A stretch of 64,000 bases of DNA from UBA1672 sp050633505 (GCA_050633505.1 JBOEGQ010000002.1:207803-271802); one strand, 5' to 3'; numbered from the stretch's first letter, positions 43,558 through 53,563 are shown. Translations and numbers: made by a program. The notes: generated by a model not told the origin, from the sequence alone.

Positions 43558-46500
43558 CTATTCAAATAAAACCCGACGGATAATTCCCGGCGTTAAAACA
43601 GATAATGGATTAACGGAAATCTCCGGTGCATCAGTCGAGCCTGTAACTGTATATGTCGCGGCAAAAATACCACCCGTTCCACCGGTTAAAATATCACCAA
43701 CAAGCGGGATTTTCTCCAAAACCTTATTGAGCCCATCCATCGGGACAACAGTACCTGATATATTAACTTCTCTCTTTTTATTATCAACAATGCCCTCAAA
43801 TAAAAGACCAAGAGAGTTGCCCGACGTTCTGCCATTCTCCATGGCAAGCACACTACCACCTGCGCGATATAACCATTTAAAATCTGATTCCAATTTGTCA
43901 AATTTCAATCCATCATTTGATAAAGCATCCGTAATCCCAGTCAGTGACAGAATACTTAGAATTTTTGTCAAAGCCGGCGCGTCAACAACTTTAAAGTCTG
44001 TCATTTCCGCTTTACCATTAATATTTCGGTCAAAGATACCGCGGCTTGGTTCACCATAAATCACCATGGTTCCACCGCGAATGTTATTATAGACATGGAA
44101 CGCCTTTAACAGCGCGCCCGCATTATTGGTCTTCATATAAAAAGTTCGTTTTCCTTCATTATCCGGTTTAAAACGTACCTTAACCTTACCTTTTTTCCCA
44201 ACACGCGCATCAGCCTCCATATGGTTAAAACGCCCGCGTTTATCAATATCCATGTACATACGCGCATCGTATACTGCCTCATCCGGTGCACTAATCACTG
44301 TATCGGCAAGCACCGAAATTTGCATTGGAGGTTCAGAATATGGCGCGGCATTTTCATCATGCTGCATAAATGGACGTGCATCGAGGCGCTCTGCATTCAT
44401 ATCGATACGAACCGCCCCCGCATCATCAAAGGCAAATTCCAGCGTACCACGCGTTTCACCCAATACAAAATAAGGGATTTTACCTGAAGAAAGCTCTGTC
44501 AGTTCATCTTTTTGAATAAAGCCAATTGCCCCCTTATCCAAAGAGAAGCCCTCCCCCTTTGCACTCAGATTCGAAATTTTCTGCAAGTTCCCCTTATCAA
44601 AATAGGCTTTAAAGCTTGCCTGCGCCGCAACACCCGGCTTTTTCGCAAAATCAAAGGGACGAACAAAGAATAAAGCCGGCGTCCCATCTACAGATACATC
44701 GACAATCGCACTTTGATCTCTTAGGGATGTATAGTCCACCTGAACGGCCAAAGGCCCTTCAATAAACTCACTTAAATCAATCCCAAGTATTTGGCGAATA
44801 TTCGGGTCTGCCACCATTTTCGCAGACACCTTTTCTTTGAACGGCTTACCCTTGCTTTCCAAATATCTCTGCCAGATAAGGTCAACTTCACGCTTTTCCA
44901 GTGTTCCGACACCTTGCATTTTCGCCAGCCCGTCTTTTACTTGGAATTTATAAGGCCCCCCACCCAGATCCAGCCCCTCTAAAACATCCGGCAATAAAAT
45001 GTTATTTAAGGTCGCGTCAGCCTCAATAACAAAATCTTCCATTTTCACATCATCTTGCGTTGGAAATTTTAATTTAACAGACAGATTCGCGTTCCCCTCT
45101 ACCTGATCAATATTCATCTTTAAATCATCGCCCAGATTAATCGGGTCTTTTGAAATAAAACGCATAACATCTGCAATTTGGACATCAGAGAAGTTAATAT
45201 CGATATCTGCCCCACCTTCACCAACGGCAACAACTTTATCAAATAAAAGATTCGCCTTCGACACGTCCATCGTGCCGATTGATCCACGATCAATTTGAAT
45301 GCGTAGCTCGTCCGTATTTAGATCAAACGTCCCTGATCCATAGACACCCTTTGCCGGATCAAGCGGAGAGCGATAATCAATATGCATATTCTCACACATA
45401 AAACGCGCTAAAACATTCTTAATATCCAAGACCCATTCAACACCTGCCCCGTTTTCGGATAAAATTTTCTGCGCAAGGATCTCCATATCAAGAGACATGT
45501 CCTTAAACACACCGCCGGACATTTTCTTTACAATCCATTCCTCGCTATTATCACCACGCAAAACCTTAGGCCATAATGGCTCAATCTTTGACTGTTCGAC
45601 AGAATCAATCCAAAGCTTTACAGGGCCTTTCACCTCACGTTCATCATGGGTAATTTCACCTTGCGCATGCACCATAATCTCACCAAGAGTGACGCGTGTT
45701 TCATCAATCTTCAGAAGTTTAGAGGCATAATTATATACTGCATGTAACGATAAATCTGTATAGGGCACTGGATCATCCGACATATCTGCATGCAGAAAAT
45801 CACCGGACTGCGATGTGATGGAAAGCCGAACATCAGTTGGCAGGAACTTTTCATCCAATAGTGTTTCAATATGCGCATCTAATACAACATTCTGATTAGA
45901 TAACATACCTAGCTCCGGCACCTTATCGGCAATTGCACGAATTTCGACATTTTCAACATCCGCAGACACCGCAACATTTTTTTGATCCCATAAATATTCC
46001 AAATCAACGCGCAAAGATGACTCATCCAAACCGACATCAGGCAATTGCACATCGAACAGCCCCTTCATCCCCTCCTGCGTTGAATATATACCGGCATTAA
46101 AATCAGGCAGAGACCAGCTTTGCTGCGCGATTTTATCATCAACAATCAAACGAGCATTCTCAATACGAAATGCCTCAAGCCGGGAAATAATAGAATTCCG
46201 CGCGCCTTCTTGTCCCGGGCGGGCGATATATCCAAAAATCCGTGTGGTAAGCTCAACCTGCTCATCTTTACGCTCATGGTCATTCGCACCAAATCCAAAA
46301 TCAAATGAGCCATCAACGCGACGAATCAGCCTTAAAACCGGCTGTTTTACGATAATAGACTTTGGCAGGATACGCCCACTCAACAACCCAATACGAGAAA
46401 AACTGAGAGCAGCCCCCTGCAAAGAGAGTATTGCCTGCCCGTTTTTATTCATAACCTGCCCATTGGACAGTTCAATATATAATGGCCCGGTTAAGTCAGG

Positions 46501-46722
46501 CCAATAGAGTACGACCCCCTCCATGACCGCGTAATTTCCTGTTTCACTATCGCGCAGCGCAGATTCGATATAGCTTTTGGCAAAACCAATATCAAGGGGG
46601 GCACTATTCACGCGCCAGACAAATAATGCGCACAACAAGGCAAGCGGCAAAATAAGGAATATAAAAAGCCGTATACTCCAGGCACTGGCGCGCCAACAAA
46701 ATCGTCCAACTTTCTTAACCAT
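43558..46722 (-). CDS. AsmA/YhdP-type large inner-membrane-anchored protein
   Basis: A 1054-residue protein with one N-terminal membrane helix (IRLFIFLILPLALLCALFVW) and a long beta-strand-rich periplasmic part. The C-terminal region (about 850-1054) has GALLKAFHVYNNIRGGTMVI, ALTKILSILSLTGITDALSN and NSLGLLFEGIVDNKKREVNI, matching the YhdP/DUF3971/AsmA-C family. This family includes TamB and YhdP, which carry phospholipids from inner to outer membrane. I chose the ATG at 46722 with AAGAGG upstream; the frame opens earlier at 46782. Length is close to E. coli YhdP (1266) but shorter. The lipid-transport role is inferred from the family. Confidence 0.8.
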   Translation of the reverse strand: MVKKVGRFCWRASAWSIRLFIFLILPLALLCALFVWRVNSAPLDIGFAKSYIESALRDSETGNYAVMEGVVLYWPDLTGPLYIELSNGQVMNKNGQAILSLQGAALSFSRIGLLSGRILPKSIIVKQPVLRLIRRVDGSFDFGFGANDHERKDEQVELTTRIFGYIARPGQEGARNSIISRLEAFRIENARLIVDDKIAQQSWSLPDFNAGIYSTQEGMKGLFDVQLPDVGLDESSLRVDLEYLWDQKNVAVSADVENVEIRAIADKVPELGMLSNQNVVLDAHIETLLDEKFLPTDVRLSITSQSGDFLHADMSDDPVPYTDLSLHAVYNYASKLLKIDETRVTLGEIMVHAQGEITHDEREVKGPVKLWIDSVEQSKIEPLWPKVLRGDNSEEWIVKKMSGGVFKDMSLDMEILAQKILSENGAGVEWVLDIKNVLARFMCENMHIDYRSPLDPAKGVYGSGTFDLNTDELRIQIDRGSIGTMDVSKANLLFDKVVAVGEGGADIDINFSDVQIADVMRFISKDPINLGDDLKMNIDQVEGNANLSVKLKFPTQDDVKMEDFVIEADATLNNILLPDVLEGLDLGGGPYKFQVKDGLAKMQGVGTLEKREVDLIWQRYLESKGKPFKEKVSAKMVADPNIRQILGIDLSEFIEGPLAVQVDYTSLRDQSAIVDVSVDGTPALFFVRPFDFAKKPGVAAQASFKAYFDKGNLQKISNLSAKGEGFSLDKGAIGFIQKDELTELSSGKIPYFVLGETRGTLEFAFDDAGAVRIDMNAERLDARPFMQHDENAAPYSEPPMQISVLADTVISAPDEAVYDARMYMDIDKRGRFNHMEADARVGKKGKVKVRFKPDNEGKRTFYMKTNNAGALLKAFHVYNNIRGGTMVIYGEPSRGIFDRNINGKAEMTDFKVVDAPALTKILSILSLTGITDALSNDGLKFDKLESDFKWLYRAGGSVLAMENGRTSGNSLGLLFEGIVDNKKREVNISGTVVPMDGLNKVLEKIPLVGDILTGGTGGIFAATYTVTGSTDAPEISVNPLSVLTPGIIRRVLFE

Positions 46723-46861
46723 TGAACCTCTTTTCCAACAAACATATACCTGAAAACTCGATTGCTTATTATTATAGTACAATCGGCAGTTTGACCATAG
46801 AGCAGAACTGCTTTAGTAAGGAATGCACACGACTAATTTCGAATAAGACAAAGAGGACTTG

Positions 46862-47338
46862 ATGACAATGGAAGATCTGAATATCGGCGATATTGCACCT
46901 GACTTTACACTCCCGACGGATGGTGAGGGGGAAATTACATTATCGGATCTGAAAGGCAAAAACGTTATCCTTTATTTCTACCCAAAAGACAGTACCCCCG
47001 GGTGCACAACAGAATCTTGTGACTTTCGTGATGCCTTGGATGATTTCACCACGCTGGAGGCACACATTATCGGCCTATCCAAATGCAGTGTCACAAAACA
47101 CGATAAATTCAAGACAAAACATGAATTCAACTTCCCTCTGGCTTCTGATGAGCATGGAAATACGTGCGAAGATTACGGCGTTTGGAAAGAAAAAAACATG
47201 TACGGAAAAAAGTTCATGGGTATAGAGCGCAGTACATTCCTAATCGATAAAGACGGAAAAATCGCAAAGATATGGCGCAAGGTAAAAGTAAAAGGCCACG
47301 TTGCAGAGGTCAAAAGCACATTAGAACAGCAACAATAA
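46862..47338 (+). CDS. bcp: Thioredoxin-dependent peroxiredoxin (Bcp/PrxQ)
   Basis: A 158-residue thiol peroxidase. The peroxidatic site is FYPKDSTPGCTTESCDFRD, with the peroxidatic Cys in TPGC and the resolving Cys five residues on, which is the alpha-helix form of PrxQ/Bcp. The rest is typical: IGLSKCSVTKHDKFKTKHEF and FLIDKDGKIAKIWRKVKVKG. I chose the ATG at 46862 with AAGAGG upstream. It is divergent from the AsmA-type gene and precedes a convergent hydrolase. It provides peroxide defence beside AhpC. Confidence 0.95.
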   Translation: MTMEDLNIGDIAPDFTLPTDGEGEITLSDLKGKNVILYFYPKDSTPGCTTESCDFRDALDDFTTLEAHIIGLSKCSVTKHDKFKTKHEFNFPLASDEHGNTCEDYGVWKEKNMYGKKFMGIERSTFLIDKDGKIAKIWRKVKVKGHVAEVKSTLEQQQ

Positions 47339-47365
47339 AAAAGCGCGCCCTCATCAAAGGCGCGC
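47335..47365 (-). terminator. Terminator of the hydrolase gene
   Basis: GCGCGCC (47343-47349) and GGCGCGC (47359-47365) form a 7-bp stem with a 9-base loop. On the minus strand the stem is followed by TTTTTT, so it ends the gene that stops at 47390. On the plus strand it has no T-run and may act only weakly for bcp. Confidence 0.85.
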
Positions 47366-47389
47366 CTTCAAAATCTCTATCAACAATAA

Positions 47390-48058
47390 TTATGCCGCTT
47401 TTTTAACAGGCACATTAATACCGCTATTAACCTTGTTCATATGATCATGCACATGGTTAACCAAAAGGTCGATATTATTGTGGAAGAAGTGGTTCGCCTC
47501 AGGCAAAACACGATAATCAATATCAATCCCTTTTTGCATATGCAAACGTTCTACAAAATCAGCAACATCAGCCTGCGGAATAACATCATCACGACCACCA
47601 TGCAAAACCAGACCTGATGTCGGACAAGGCGCAAGGAATGCAAAATCTTCTGTATGCGCCGGTGGGGCAACAGAAACAAAGCCTTCGATTTCAGGACGAC
47701 GCATCAAGAGCTGCATCCCGATTAAAGCACCAAACGAAAATCCACCGACCCACACATACGGTGCATTCGGATTAATTTCTTGCATCCAATCCAATGCAGA
47801 TGCCGCATCACTAAGCTCCCCCTCACCTTCATCATAGGCACCTTGGGAACGTCCGACACCACGGAAATTAAAACGCAAAACAGAAAAACCACGCGCAACA
47901 TATGCCTGATAAAGGGCATAGGTGATCTTATTATTCATTGTTCCACCATGTTGGGGATTCGGGTGTAGGATAAGCGCAAGTGGCGCATCCTTAATCTTTG
48001 AGTGATGGTAACGACCTTCAAGACGACCAGCAGGTCCGTTCAGGATAACTTCGGGCAT
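47390..48058 (-). CDS. Alpha/beta hydrolase (COG2945-like)
   Basis: A 222-residue serine hydrolase. The nucleophile elbow is YVWVGGFSFGALIGMQLLMR with Ser in GFSFG; the Asp is in HGGRDDVIPQADVADFV and the His in LPEANHFFHNNIDLL. The oxyanion region is ALILHPNPQHGGTMNNK, typical of the small COG2945 group. Those proteins are esterase-like but have no known substrate. It ends at a strong terminator and is divergent from the cysteine desulfurase gene. Confidence 0.85.
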   Translation of the reverse strand: MPEVILNGPAGRLEGRYHHSKIKDAPLALILHPNPQHGGTMNNKITYALYQAYVARGFSVLRFNFRGVGRSQGAYDEGEGELSDAASALDWMQEINPNAPYVWVGGFSFGALIGMQLLMRRPEIEGFVSVAPPAHTEDFAFLAPCPTSGLVLHGGRDDVIPQADVADFVERLHMQKGIDIDYRVLPEANHFFHNNIDLLVNHVHDHMNKVNSGINVPVKKAA

Positions 48059-48243
48059 TCATAACCTCTATTATTATTTTTTAATACAGTTACTATTTTC
48101 AGATACTTCAAGTAAAATAAGTTTGTAAAAAACTGACTTCACGAGAAACTCTTGCATTGTGTATATTGAACAATTACACATAAGTCCACAAAATTCTTAT
48201 AAGTCATTGAAATACAATGTGGATAATACGATAGTAAGGCATT

Positions 48244-49395
48244 ATGAACACGTCAAAAAAGCACATTTATCTGGATTATAATGCCAGTGCCCCCCTCCAC
48301 CCAGATGCTTGGGCGGTCATGGAGGCTCTCCTGACGACGCCTGAAAACGGCGCACATAATGCATCTGCAATACATCATTTTGGCCGCGAAGGACAAAAAA
48401 CCATCGAAGCAGCACGCAAACACATCGCAGATATGGTCGGCATCCCAAGTAATCAAATTATTTTTAACAGCGGCGCAACAGAAGGTAACAACACGGTTTT
48501 ACAACACTTCGCACACGCATATCCGGACGAACAAATCATTATATCTGCGATAGAGCACCCCTCTATCACCGACGCATTGCCGAACTTTCCAAATTTAAAA
48601 ACAGCCCCAGTAACACATGACGGCCTTATATGCCTTAAAAGTCTGGAAAATCTTTTAAAAACAAAGACGTCCCTTGTCTCGTGTATGCACGTCAACAACG
48701 AAACAGGATCAATACAAAACGTTTCGGAATTATCAGGAGTAGCGCATAAATACGGCGCCCTATTCCATTGTGATGCGACACAAAGCGCAGGACGCATCCC
48801 TGTTCATGCAACACAAAGCGGCATTGATTTTTTAACGCTTTCCTCTCACAAAATTGGTGGGCCACAAGGCGTTGGGGCGCTTGCCTTAGGGATATGTGGA
48901 CAAACACCTACTCTTTTACTTGGCGGTGGACAAGAAAAATACGCACGCGCCGGTACACATAATGTGGCGGGTATTGCCGGATTTGGCGCAGCAGCAAACG
49001 CGGCAACAAGAAACCTCGATCTATACCGGAAAACTTTAGAGCAGCTACGTAATAAACTGGAAACACAGCTAAAACACATATCTCCAAACATCATTATACA
49101 TGGTGAGCAATCCCAACGTGTTGCCAATACATGCTTCTTTAGCTTACCTAAAACCAAATCACAAAACCTACTCATCGCACTGGATCTGGAAGGTATCTCG
49201 GTAAGCAATGGCTCGGCTTGTTCCAGTGGTACTGTAAAGGCCAGCAAAATACTTCTCGCAATGGGACAAGATGAAGATGTTGCAAACAGTGCCTTGCGCA
49301 TTTCAATGGGCTGGGCTACGAAAGAAAGCGATATTGATTCATTCTTGTCTGCTTGGCAGAAAATAATACAGAGGATACAGCCATGCCAAAAATAA
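48244..49395 (+). CDS. Cysteine desulfurase (NifS/IscS type)
   Basis: A 383-residue PLP enzyme that takes sulfur from cysteine for Fe-S clusters and thiolated tRNA. Family signatures: YLDYNASAPLHPDAW at the start, FNSGATEGNNTVLQ, HVNNETGSIQNV, and LTLSSHKIGGPQGVGALALG with the PLP lysine. The catalytic-cysteine loop SVSNGSACSSGTVKASKILL follows. Length fits NifS/IscS (about 390-405). The next gene is an adrenodoxin-type ferredoxin overlapping by 13 bases, so both are used together in Fe-S assembly. No iscU, hscA or suf genes are in this window. Confidence 0.93.
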   Translation: MNTSKKHIYLDYNASAPLHPDAWAVMEALLTTPENGAHNASAIHHFGREGQKTIEAARKHIADMVGIPSNQIIFNSGATEGNNTVLQHFAHAYPDEQIIISAIEHPSITDALPNFPNLKTAPVTHDGLICLKSLENLLKTKTSLVSCMHVNNETGSIQNVSELSGVAHKYGALFHCDATQSAGRIPVHATQSGIDFLTLSSHKIGGPQGVGALALGICGQTPTLLLGGGQEKYARAGTHNVAGIAGFGAAANAATRNLDLYRKTLEQLRNKLETQLKHISPNIIIHGEQSQRVANTCFFSLPKTKSQNLLIALDLEGISVSNGSACSSGTVKASKILLAMGQDEDVANSALRISMGWATKESDIDSFLSAWQKIIQRIQPCQK

Positions 49396-49721
49396 ATGTC
49401 ATTGACACAAATGGCACAACAAAAGAAATTGACGCCGAAACAGGATGGTCATTCATGGAAATATTGCGCGATGCAGGATATGGCGCAATAGAAGGTGCAT
49501 GCGGCGGATCTATGGCCTGTGCGACATGCCATATGTATGTCCACCCAGATTGGGCGCCAAAAGTTGAACAACACAATAACGAGAAAACCGAAGAAGAAGA
49601 GGACATGCTGGATCTGGCCTTTGACATACACGATGCCTCTCGCCTTGGCTGTCAAATCCGTATGAGTGAAGAACTAAATGGTATTATTGTGGCCATACCA
49701 GGCGCAAAAATTGATTGGTAA
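49383..49721 (+). CDS. fdx: Adrenodoxin-type 2Fe-2S ferredoxin
   Basis: A 112-residue [2Fe-2S] ferredoxin. The cluster cysteines are in GACGGSMACATCHMYV (C-x5-C-x2-C) and LGCQIRMSEEL (the fourth), as in mitochondrial adrenodoxin and bacterial Fdx/isc ferredoxins. I chose the ATG at 49383 inside the end of the desulfurase gene, with AGAGGA upstream; the open frame to 49353 lies further back. It donates electrons in Fe-S assembly. The 13-base overlap with the desulfurase shows coupling. Confidence 0.95.
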   Translation: MPKINVIDTNGTTKEIDAETGWSFMEILRDAGYGAIEGACGGSMACATCHMYVHPDWAPKVEQHNNEKTEEEEDMLDLAFDIHDASRLGCQIRMSEELNGIIVAIPGAKIDW

Positions 49722-49746
49722 AACAAAAATAATAAAAGATAAAATA

Positions 49747-50031
49747 ATGATCCGACACATTGTCCTATTCAGCGCAAAGAACCAAAATGACATCGACGCC
49801 GTTTATAATGGCCTGAAACAGCTTGAGAGTATCCAAGGTGACTGGCTTTTAACGATTACAAAGAACAAAAAAGTTGATCAACTCGAAAATGACATCGACG
49901 TTGTTGTATATGGTGAGTTCCCGAATCAAAACGCTCTTGATACCTACAAAGCACATCCCACTTATCAGGAATGCATTACAATTGTTCGCCCCTTACGTGA
50001 TATACGTATCGCTGTTGATGTGGAAGGGTAA
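49747..50031 (+). CDS. Dabb-family stress-responsive alpha/beta-barrel protein
   Basis: A 94-residue protein with the Dabb (DUF2783/stress-responsive) dimeric alpha+beta fold. It opens with MIRHIVLFSAKNQND, typical of the family, and has a DVVVYGEFPNQNALDTYKAH middle with the Asp/His positions, then RPLRDIRIAVDVEG. Members include monooxygenase-like and plant stress proteins of unknown role. I chose the ATG at 49747; there is no ribosome site but the reading frame matches the domain start. It is 25 bases after the ferredoxin, so it may be in the same unit. Confidence 0.75.
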   Translation: MIRHIVLFSAKNQNDIDAVYNGLKQLESIQGDWLLTITKNKKVDQLENDIDVVVYGEFPNQNALDTYKAHPTYQECITIVRPLRDIRIAVDVEG

Positions 50032-50037
50032 CCCCTC

Positions 50038-50853
50038 TTACATCCCCACGGGTTTTGCAGAACAAGCGGCAATTGCCTCATCAATACAAGAAATCATGTG
50101 ATCAGGAACCTCCTTGTATTCCTTTTCTCGCACTTTTTGTAGAAAAGAAACAAAGTCTGGCTGTGGGTAAGCCTGAGCAGACCACGTACCATGAAACTCC
50201 CCTTCTAACTCTTGAATGATTGCCGACTTTACCCGATCATCCTGTCTAATCGCCAATCCGATCATCGCTTCACCGCGGATTTCAGGGTTTTCCTCCTGTA
50301 AATGTTTGAAGAACACATCACGGATAGCAGAACTGTCCATTTCGCATTGCTGCCCCAAACCAAATATCGCCCAATTCCGAACATCATCACTTTGATCATC
50401 AGAAAGAAAAATTAAACCAGATACAGCCACCTCATCATCATAGCCACTAAGCCCAAAAGCCACAGCGTGCCTAACGCCATCATCCGGGTGTTCCACTAAT
50501 TTCAGAAGATACGGGATTGCTCTGCTATTATTGCGATGCCCAAGCCCAAACGCAGAAGCCCCCACGACATCAGCACACTCATCACCAAGCAAAGATATTA
50601 AAACGTCGACAGATTCATCATGGAAACTATCCTGCCCCCATCCCAATTGCGCCAATATACTGACCCCTATCTGACGTTTAAGCGCATCATCAGAGCGAAC
50701 AAGAGACATTGCTAAATCAAACTCTGTTTGATTACCACGCCTACGCAGCTCCCCTATGACAGACCAATATCTGTCATTATCCTCTTCATGATATGCAAGC
50801 TCTACCAAATCAATAGAAGCGATTTCATCATATCGTTCGCCTTCCAGTGACAT
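50038..50853 (-). CDS. HEAT-repeat protein
   Basis: A 271-residue protein made mainly of five or so HEAT-like helical pairs. Repeating units include RQIGVSILAQLGWGQDSFHDE, DVVGASAFGLGHRNNSRAIP, GVRHAVAFGLSGYDDEVA, DVRNWAIFGLGQQCEM and EIRGEAMIGLAIRQDDR. This is the pattern of HEAT/PBS-lyase repeats that make a scaffold for protein binding. No catalytic residues. It starts two bases after the icd stop on the same strand, so it is translated with it; its partner is unknown. Confidence 0.85.
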   Translation of the reverse strand: MSLEGERYDEIASIDLVELAYHEEDNDRYWSVIGELRRRGNQTEFDLAMSLVRSDDALKRQIGVSILAQLGWGQDSFHDESVDVLISLLGDECADVVGASAFGLGHRNNSRAIPYLLKLVEHPDDGVRHAVAFGLSGYDDEVAVSGLIFLSDDQSDDVRNWAIFGLGQQCEMDSSAIRDVFFKHLQEENPEIRGEAMIGLAIRQDDRVKSAIIQELEGEFHGTWSAQAYPQPDFVSFLQKVREKEYKEVPDHMISCIDEAIAACSAKPVGM

Positions 50854-50855
50854 GC

Positions 50856-52070
50856 CTATCCCATCGCAGTTTCAAGGTTCTCTACAAGCTTATCCAAAAA
50901 TTCCTGCGTGGTAAGATATGGTTGATCCTCACCGACCAGAAGCGCAAGATCTTTAGTCATTGATCCTTGCTCTACCGTTTCGACACACACACGTTCCACC
51001 GTTTCACAAAACGCCACAAGCGCCTGATTATCATCGAATTTCCCACGATATTTCAAACCACTTGTCCATGCAAAGATAGAGGCAATCGGATTGGTTGAGG
51101 TCGGCTTGCCCTGCTGATGCAAACGATAATGACGTGTAACCGTACCGTGTGCGGCCTCTGCCTCCACAGTTTTCCCATCAGGCGTTAAAAGCACGGATGT
51201 CATAAGGCCAAGAGACCCGAATCCTTGCGCAACAATATCTGACTGCACATCACCATCATAGTTCTTACATGCCCAGACAAAACCGCCCTTAGACTTAATT
51301 GCTTGCGCCACCATGTCATCGATCAAGCGATGCTCATACCACAAATCACGTTTCTCAAATTCTGCCTTAAATTCCTCATCGTAGATACGTTGAAAGATTT
51401 CAATAAAACGTCCGTCATATTGTTTAAGAATTGTGTTCTTCGTCGACATGTAAACTGGATAATTCTGCAACAAACCGTAATTAAAACTGGAACGGGCAAA
51501 CCCCTCAATCGAGGCATCAAGATTATACATCCCCATTGCAACACCGGTTGATGGGAAATCAAAGATCTCCCACTCTTGCTCCTCACCACCATCTTTCGGG
51601 GTGAATACCATTTTCAAGGTTCCCGGCTCATCCACTTTGATATCTGTTGCTTTATATTGATCGCCAAATGCATGACGACCTACAATAATCGGGTTTTCCC
51701 AACCCGGCACATAACGCGGAACATTAGAGCACGTAATCGGCGCACGAAAAATCGTCCCGCCAAGAATGTTACGGATCGTTCCATTCGGGCTGCGCCACAT
51801 TTGTTTCAATCCGAATTCCTCAACACGTGCCTCATCAGGGGTAATCGTGGCACATTTAATACCAACACCGTATTTCTTAATCGCCTCTGCCGCATCAATC
51901 GTAATTTGATCATCCGTTGCGTCACGGCTTTGAACAGATAAATCATAATATTTCAGATCAACATCCAGATACGGCAAGATCAGCTTTTCTTTAATGAATG
52001 CCCAGATAATACGGGTCATCTCATCGCCATCAATTTCTACAACCGGGGTATCTACCTTGATTTTTGCCAT
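50856..52070 (-). CDS. icd: NADP-dependent isocitrate dehydrogenase
   Basis: A 404-residue enzyme of the TCA cycle making 2-oxoglutarate, CO2 and NADPH. The eukaryote-like homodimer type is clear: ITPDEARVEEFGLKQMWRSP, then SPNGTIRNILGGTIFRAPI with the phosphate/substrate Ser and Asn, the Tyr in FEKRDLWYEHRLIDDMVAQA and the metal Asp in CKNYDGDVQSDIVAQGFG, and the NADP part EAAHGTVTRHYRLH. The length fits the alphaproteobacterial enzyme. The HEAT-repeat gene follows by two bases. Confidence 0.97.
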   Translation of the reverse strand: MAKIKVDTPVVEIDGDEMTRIIWAFIKEKLILPYLDVDLKYYDLSVQSRDATDDQITIDAAEAIKKYGVGIKCATITPDEARVEEFGLKQMWRSPNGTIRNILGGTIFRAPITCSNVPRYVPGWENPIIVGRHAFGDQYKATDIKVDEPGTLKMVFTPKDGGEEQEWEIFDFPSTGVAMGMYNLDASIEGFARSSFNYGLLQNYPVYMSTKNTILKQYDGRFIEIFQRIYDEEFKAEFEKRDLWYEHRLIDDMVAQAIKSKGGFVWACKNYDGDVQSDIVAQGFGSLGLMTSVLLTPDGKTVEAEAAHGTVTRHYRLHQQGKPTSTNPIASIFAWTSGLKYRGKFDDNQALVAFCETVERVCVETVEQGSMTKDLALLVGEDQPYLTTQEFLDKLVENLETAMG

Positions 52071-52222
52071 ATCGTTTATCCTTCTTATAATATATCGCCT
52101 AAAAAGCCATTCGATCCTATCACAGCCCCGTTACATGATGCGACCCGATTTTCGCCCTTAATCAGACAAAACTTGAATTTCAGTTCAAGAAGGCATATAT
52201 TCCGCGCACAAATGAGGACAGA

Positions 52223-53371
52223 ATGAATACAGAGTTAAACAGCATGGGCTTTGCAAAGCCCCCATCAGAAACCCGCGTGGTCGTTGCCATGTCTGGTGGC
52301 GTTGATTCATCTGTTTGTGCCGCCCTCCTCCATGAAGAGGGATACGACGTTGTCGGCGTCACCTTGCAACTTTATGATTACGGTGATGCTACCGCGCCTG
52401 ATGCTCAGGCGATCAAATCAAAAACCTGTTGCGCCGGCCAAGACATTTATGATGCCAAACGTGTCGCAGAAATGTACGAATTCCCACATTATGTCCTTGA
52501 TTATGAGAGTAATTTTCAAGAAAGCGTTATAGAAGACTTCGCCGATAGCTATATTAAGGGTGAAACCCCCATCCCGTGCGTACGATGCAATCAGACCGTT
52601 AAATTTCGTGATTTACTGGATGTTGCGCAAAATCTGGGTGCGGACTGTATGGCCACCGGTCACTATATACAACGCGTAACAGAAGACGATGGAACCGCGC
52701 ATCTTGTCCGCGCGCATGATAACGGAAAAGATCAAAGCTACTTCCTATTTGCAACCACGCAAAAACAATTGGATTTCTTACGCTTTCCACTGGGCGGGTG
52801 GAGCAAAGACACAACCCGTAAACATGCAGAACGTCTTGGCCTTCTCAACGCAGATAAACCGGATTCACAAGATATATGCTTTGTCCCACATGGCGACTAT
52901 GCGAAGGTTGTCAAAAAAATGCGTCCGGAAGCCGAAAATCCAGGCAATATCGTGCATATTGATGGCCGTATTATCGGCACACATAACGGAATTATCCACT
53001 ACACAATCGGGCAACGCAGAGGCATCGGCATCGGCGGTGGCGTTAGTGAAAATAATGAACCGCTCTATGTCATAGAGCTACGCCCTGATAACAACGAAGT
53101 GATTGTAGGCCCGAAGGAATCATTGGCACGCAATATATTAACAATTACAGATTGCAATTGGCTGATCAATCGATCGAACGGCACGCCTGTGCAGGTGGAT
53201 CTCAAATTCCGATCAGTTATGAAACCAACCCCTGCAACACTACATATCGCCGATAACGGTGCAGAACTGCATCTTGCAACACCACAATACGGTATCGCAA
53301 CCGGTCAAGCGGCGGTTTGCTATATCAATGATCGTGTGATTGGTGGTGGATGGATTGTCGGCACAAAATAA
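52223..53371 (+). CDS. mnmA: tRNA-specific 2-thiouridylase MnmA
   Basis: A 382-residue enzyme that thiolates uridine 34 of Lys, Glu and Gln tRNAs with sulfur passed from a desulfurase. The PP-loop VVVAMSGGVDSSVCAALLHE binds ATP, the first catalytic cysteine is in IPCVRCNQTVKF and the second in DSQDICFVPHGDY. GKDQSYFL is the substrate motif and IGQRRGIGIGGG is the family's C-terminal RG region. Length fits (about 370-390). It is downstream of the desulfurase-ferredoxin genes by about 2.5 kb. It works with mnmC/mnmD at 27261-28969. Confidence 0.96.
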   Translation: MNTELNSMGFAKPPSETRVVVAMSGGVDSSVCAALLHEEGYDVVGVTLQLYDYGDATAPDAQAIKSKTCCAGQDIYDAKRVAEMYEFPHYVLDYESNFQESVIEDFADSYIKGETPIPCVRCNQTVKFRDLLDVAQNLGADCMATGHYIQRVTEDDGTAHLVRAHDNGKDQSYFLFATTQKQLDFLRFPLGGWSKDTTRKHAERLGLLNADKPDSQDICFVPHGDYAKVVKKMRPEAENPGNIVHIDGRIIGTHNGIIHYTIGQRRGIGIGGGVSENNEPLYVIELRPDNNEVIVGPKESLARNILTITDCNWLINRSNGTPVQVDLKFRSVMKPTPATLHIADNGAELHLATPQYGIATGQAAVCYINDRVIGGGWIVGTK

Positions 53372-53487
53372 AACCAACCAACCGTAAATGCAAAAAAAAC
53401 ACCATTTTCCAATATAGTCCCTTGACAGAAACCATTAAAATTAGGCATAAAACTGCTTCGATAAGAAATAACCCTTCTTTTCTTCGT

Positions 53488-53563
53488 GGCGGAGTAGCTC
53501 AGGGGTTAGAGCAGAGGAATCATAATCCTTGTGCCGGGAGTTCAAATCTCTCCTCCGCTACCA
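53488..53563 (+). tRNA. tRNA-Met (elongator, anticodon CAT)
   Basis: A 76-base cloverleaf. Acceptor GGCGGAG pairs with CTCCGCT (one G-U at the end), D arm GCTC...GAGC, anticodon stem/loop GAGGA ATCATAA TCCTT, T arm GGGAG TTCAAAT CTCTC, and encoded A-CCA. The anticodon is CAT. The G1-U72 wobble and loop resemble elongator Met of alphaproteobacteria. A tRNA-Ile(CAU) cannot be excluded. Confidence 0.93.

Noticed and set aside
48159..48179. GTGTA...TACAC dyad between the hydrolase and cysteine desulfurase genes
   Set aside because: Only five pairs at the ends with mismatches inside; too weak for an IscR or other operator claim.
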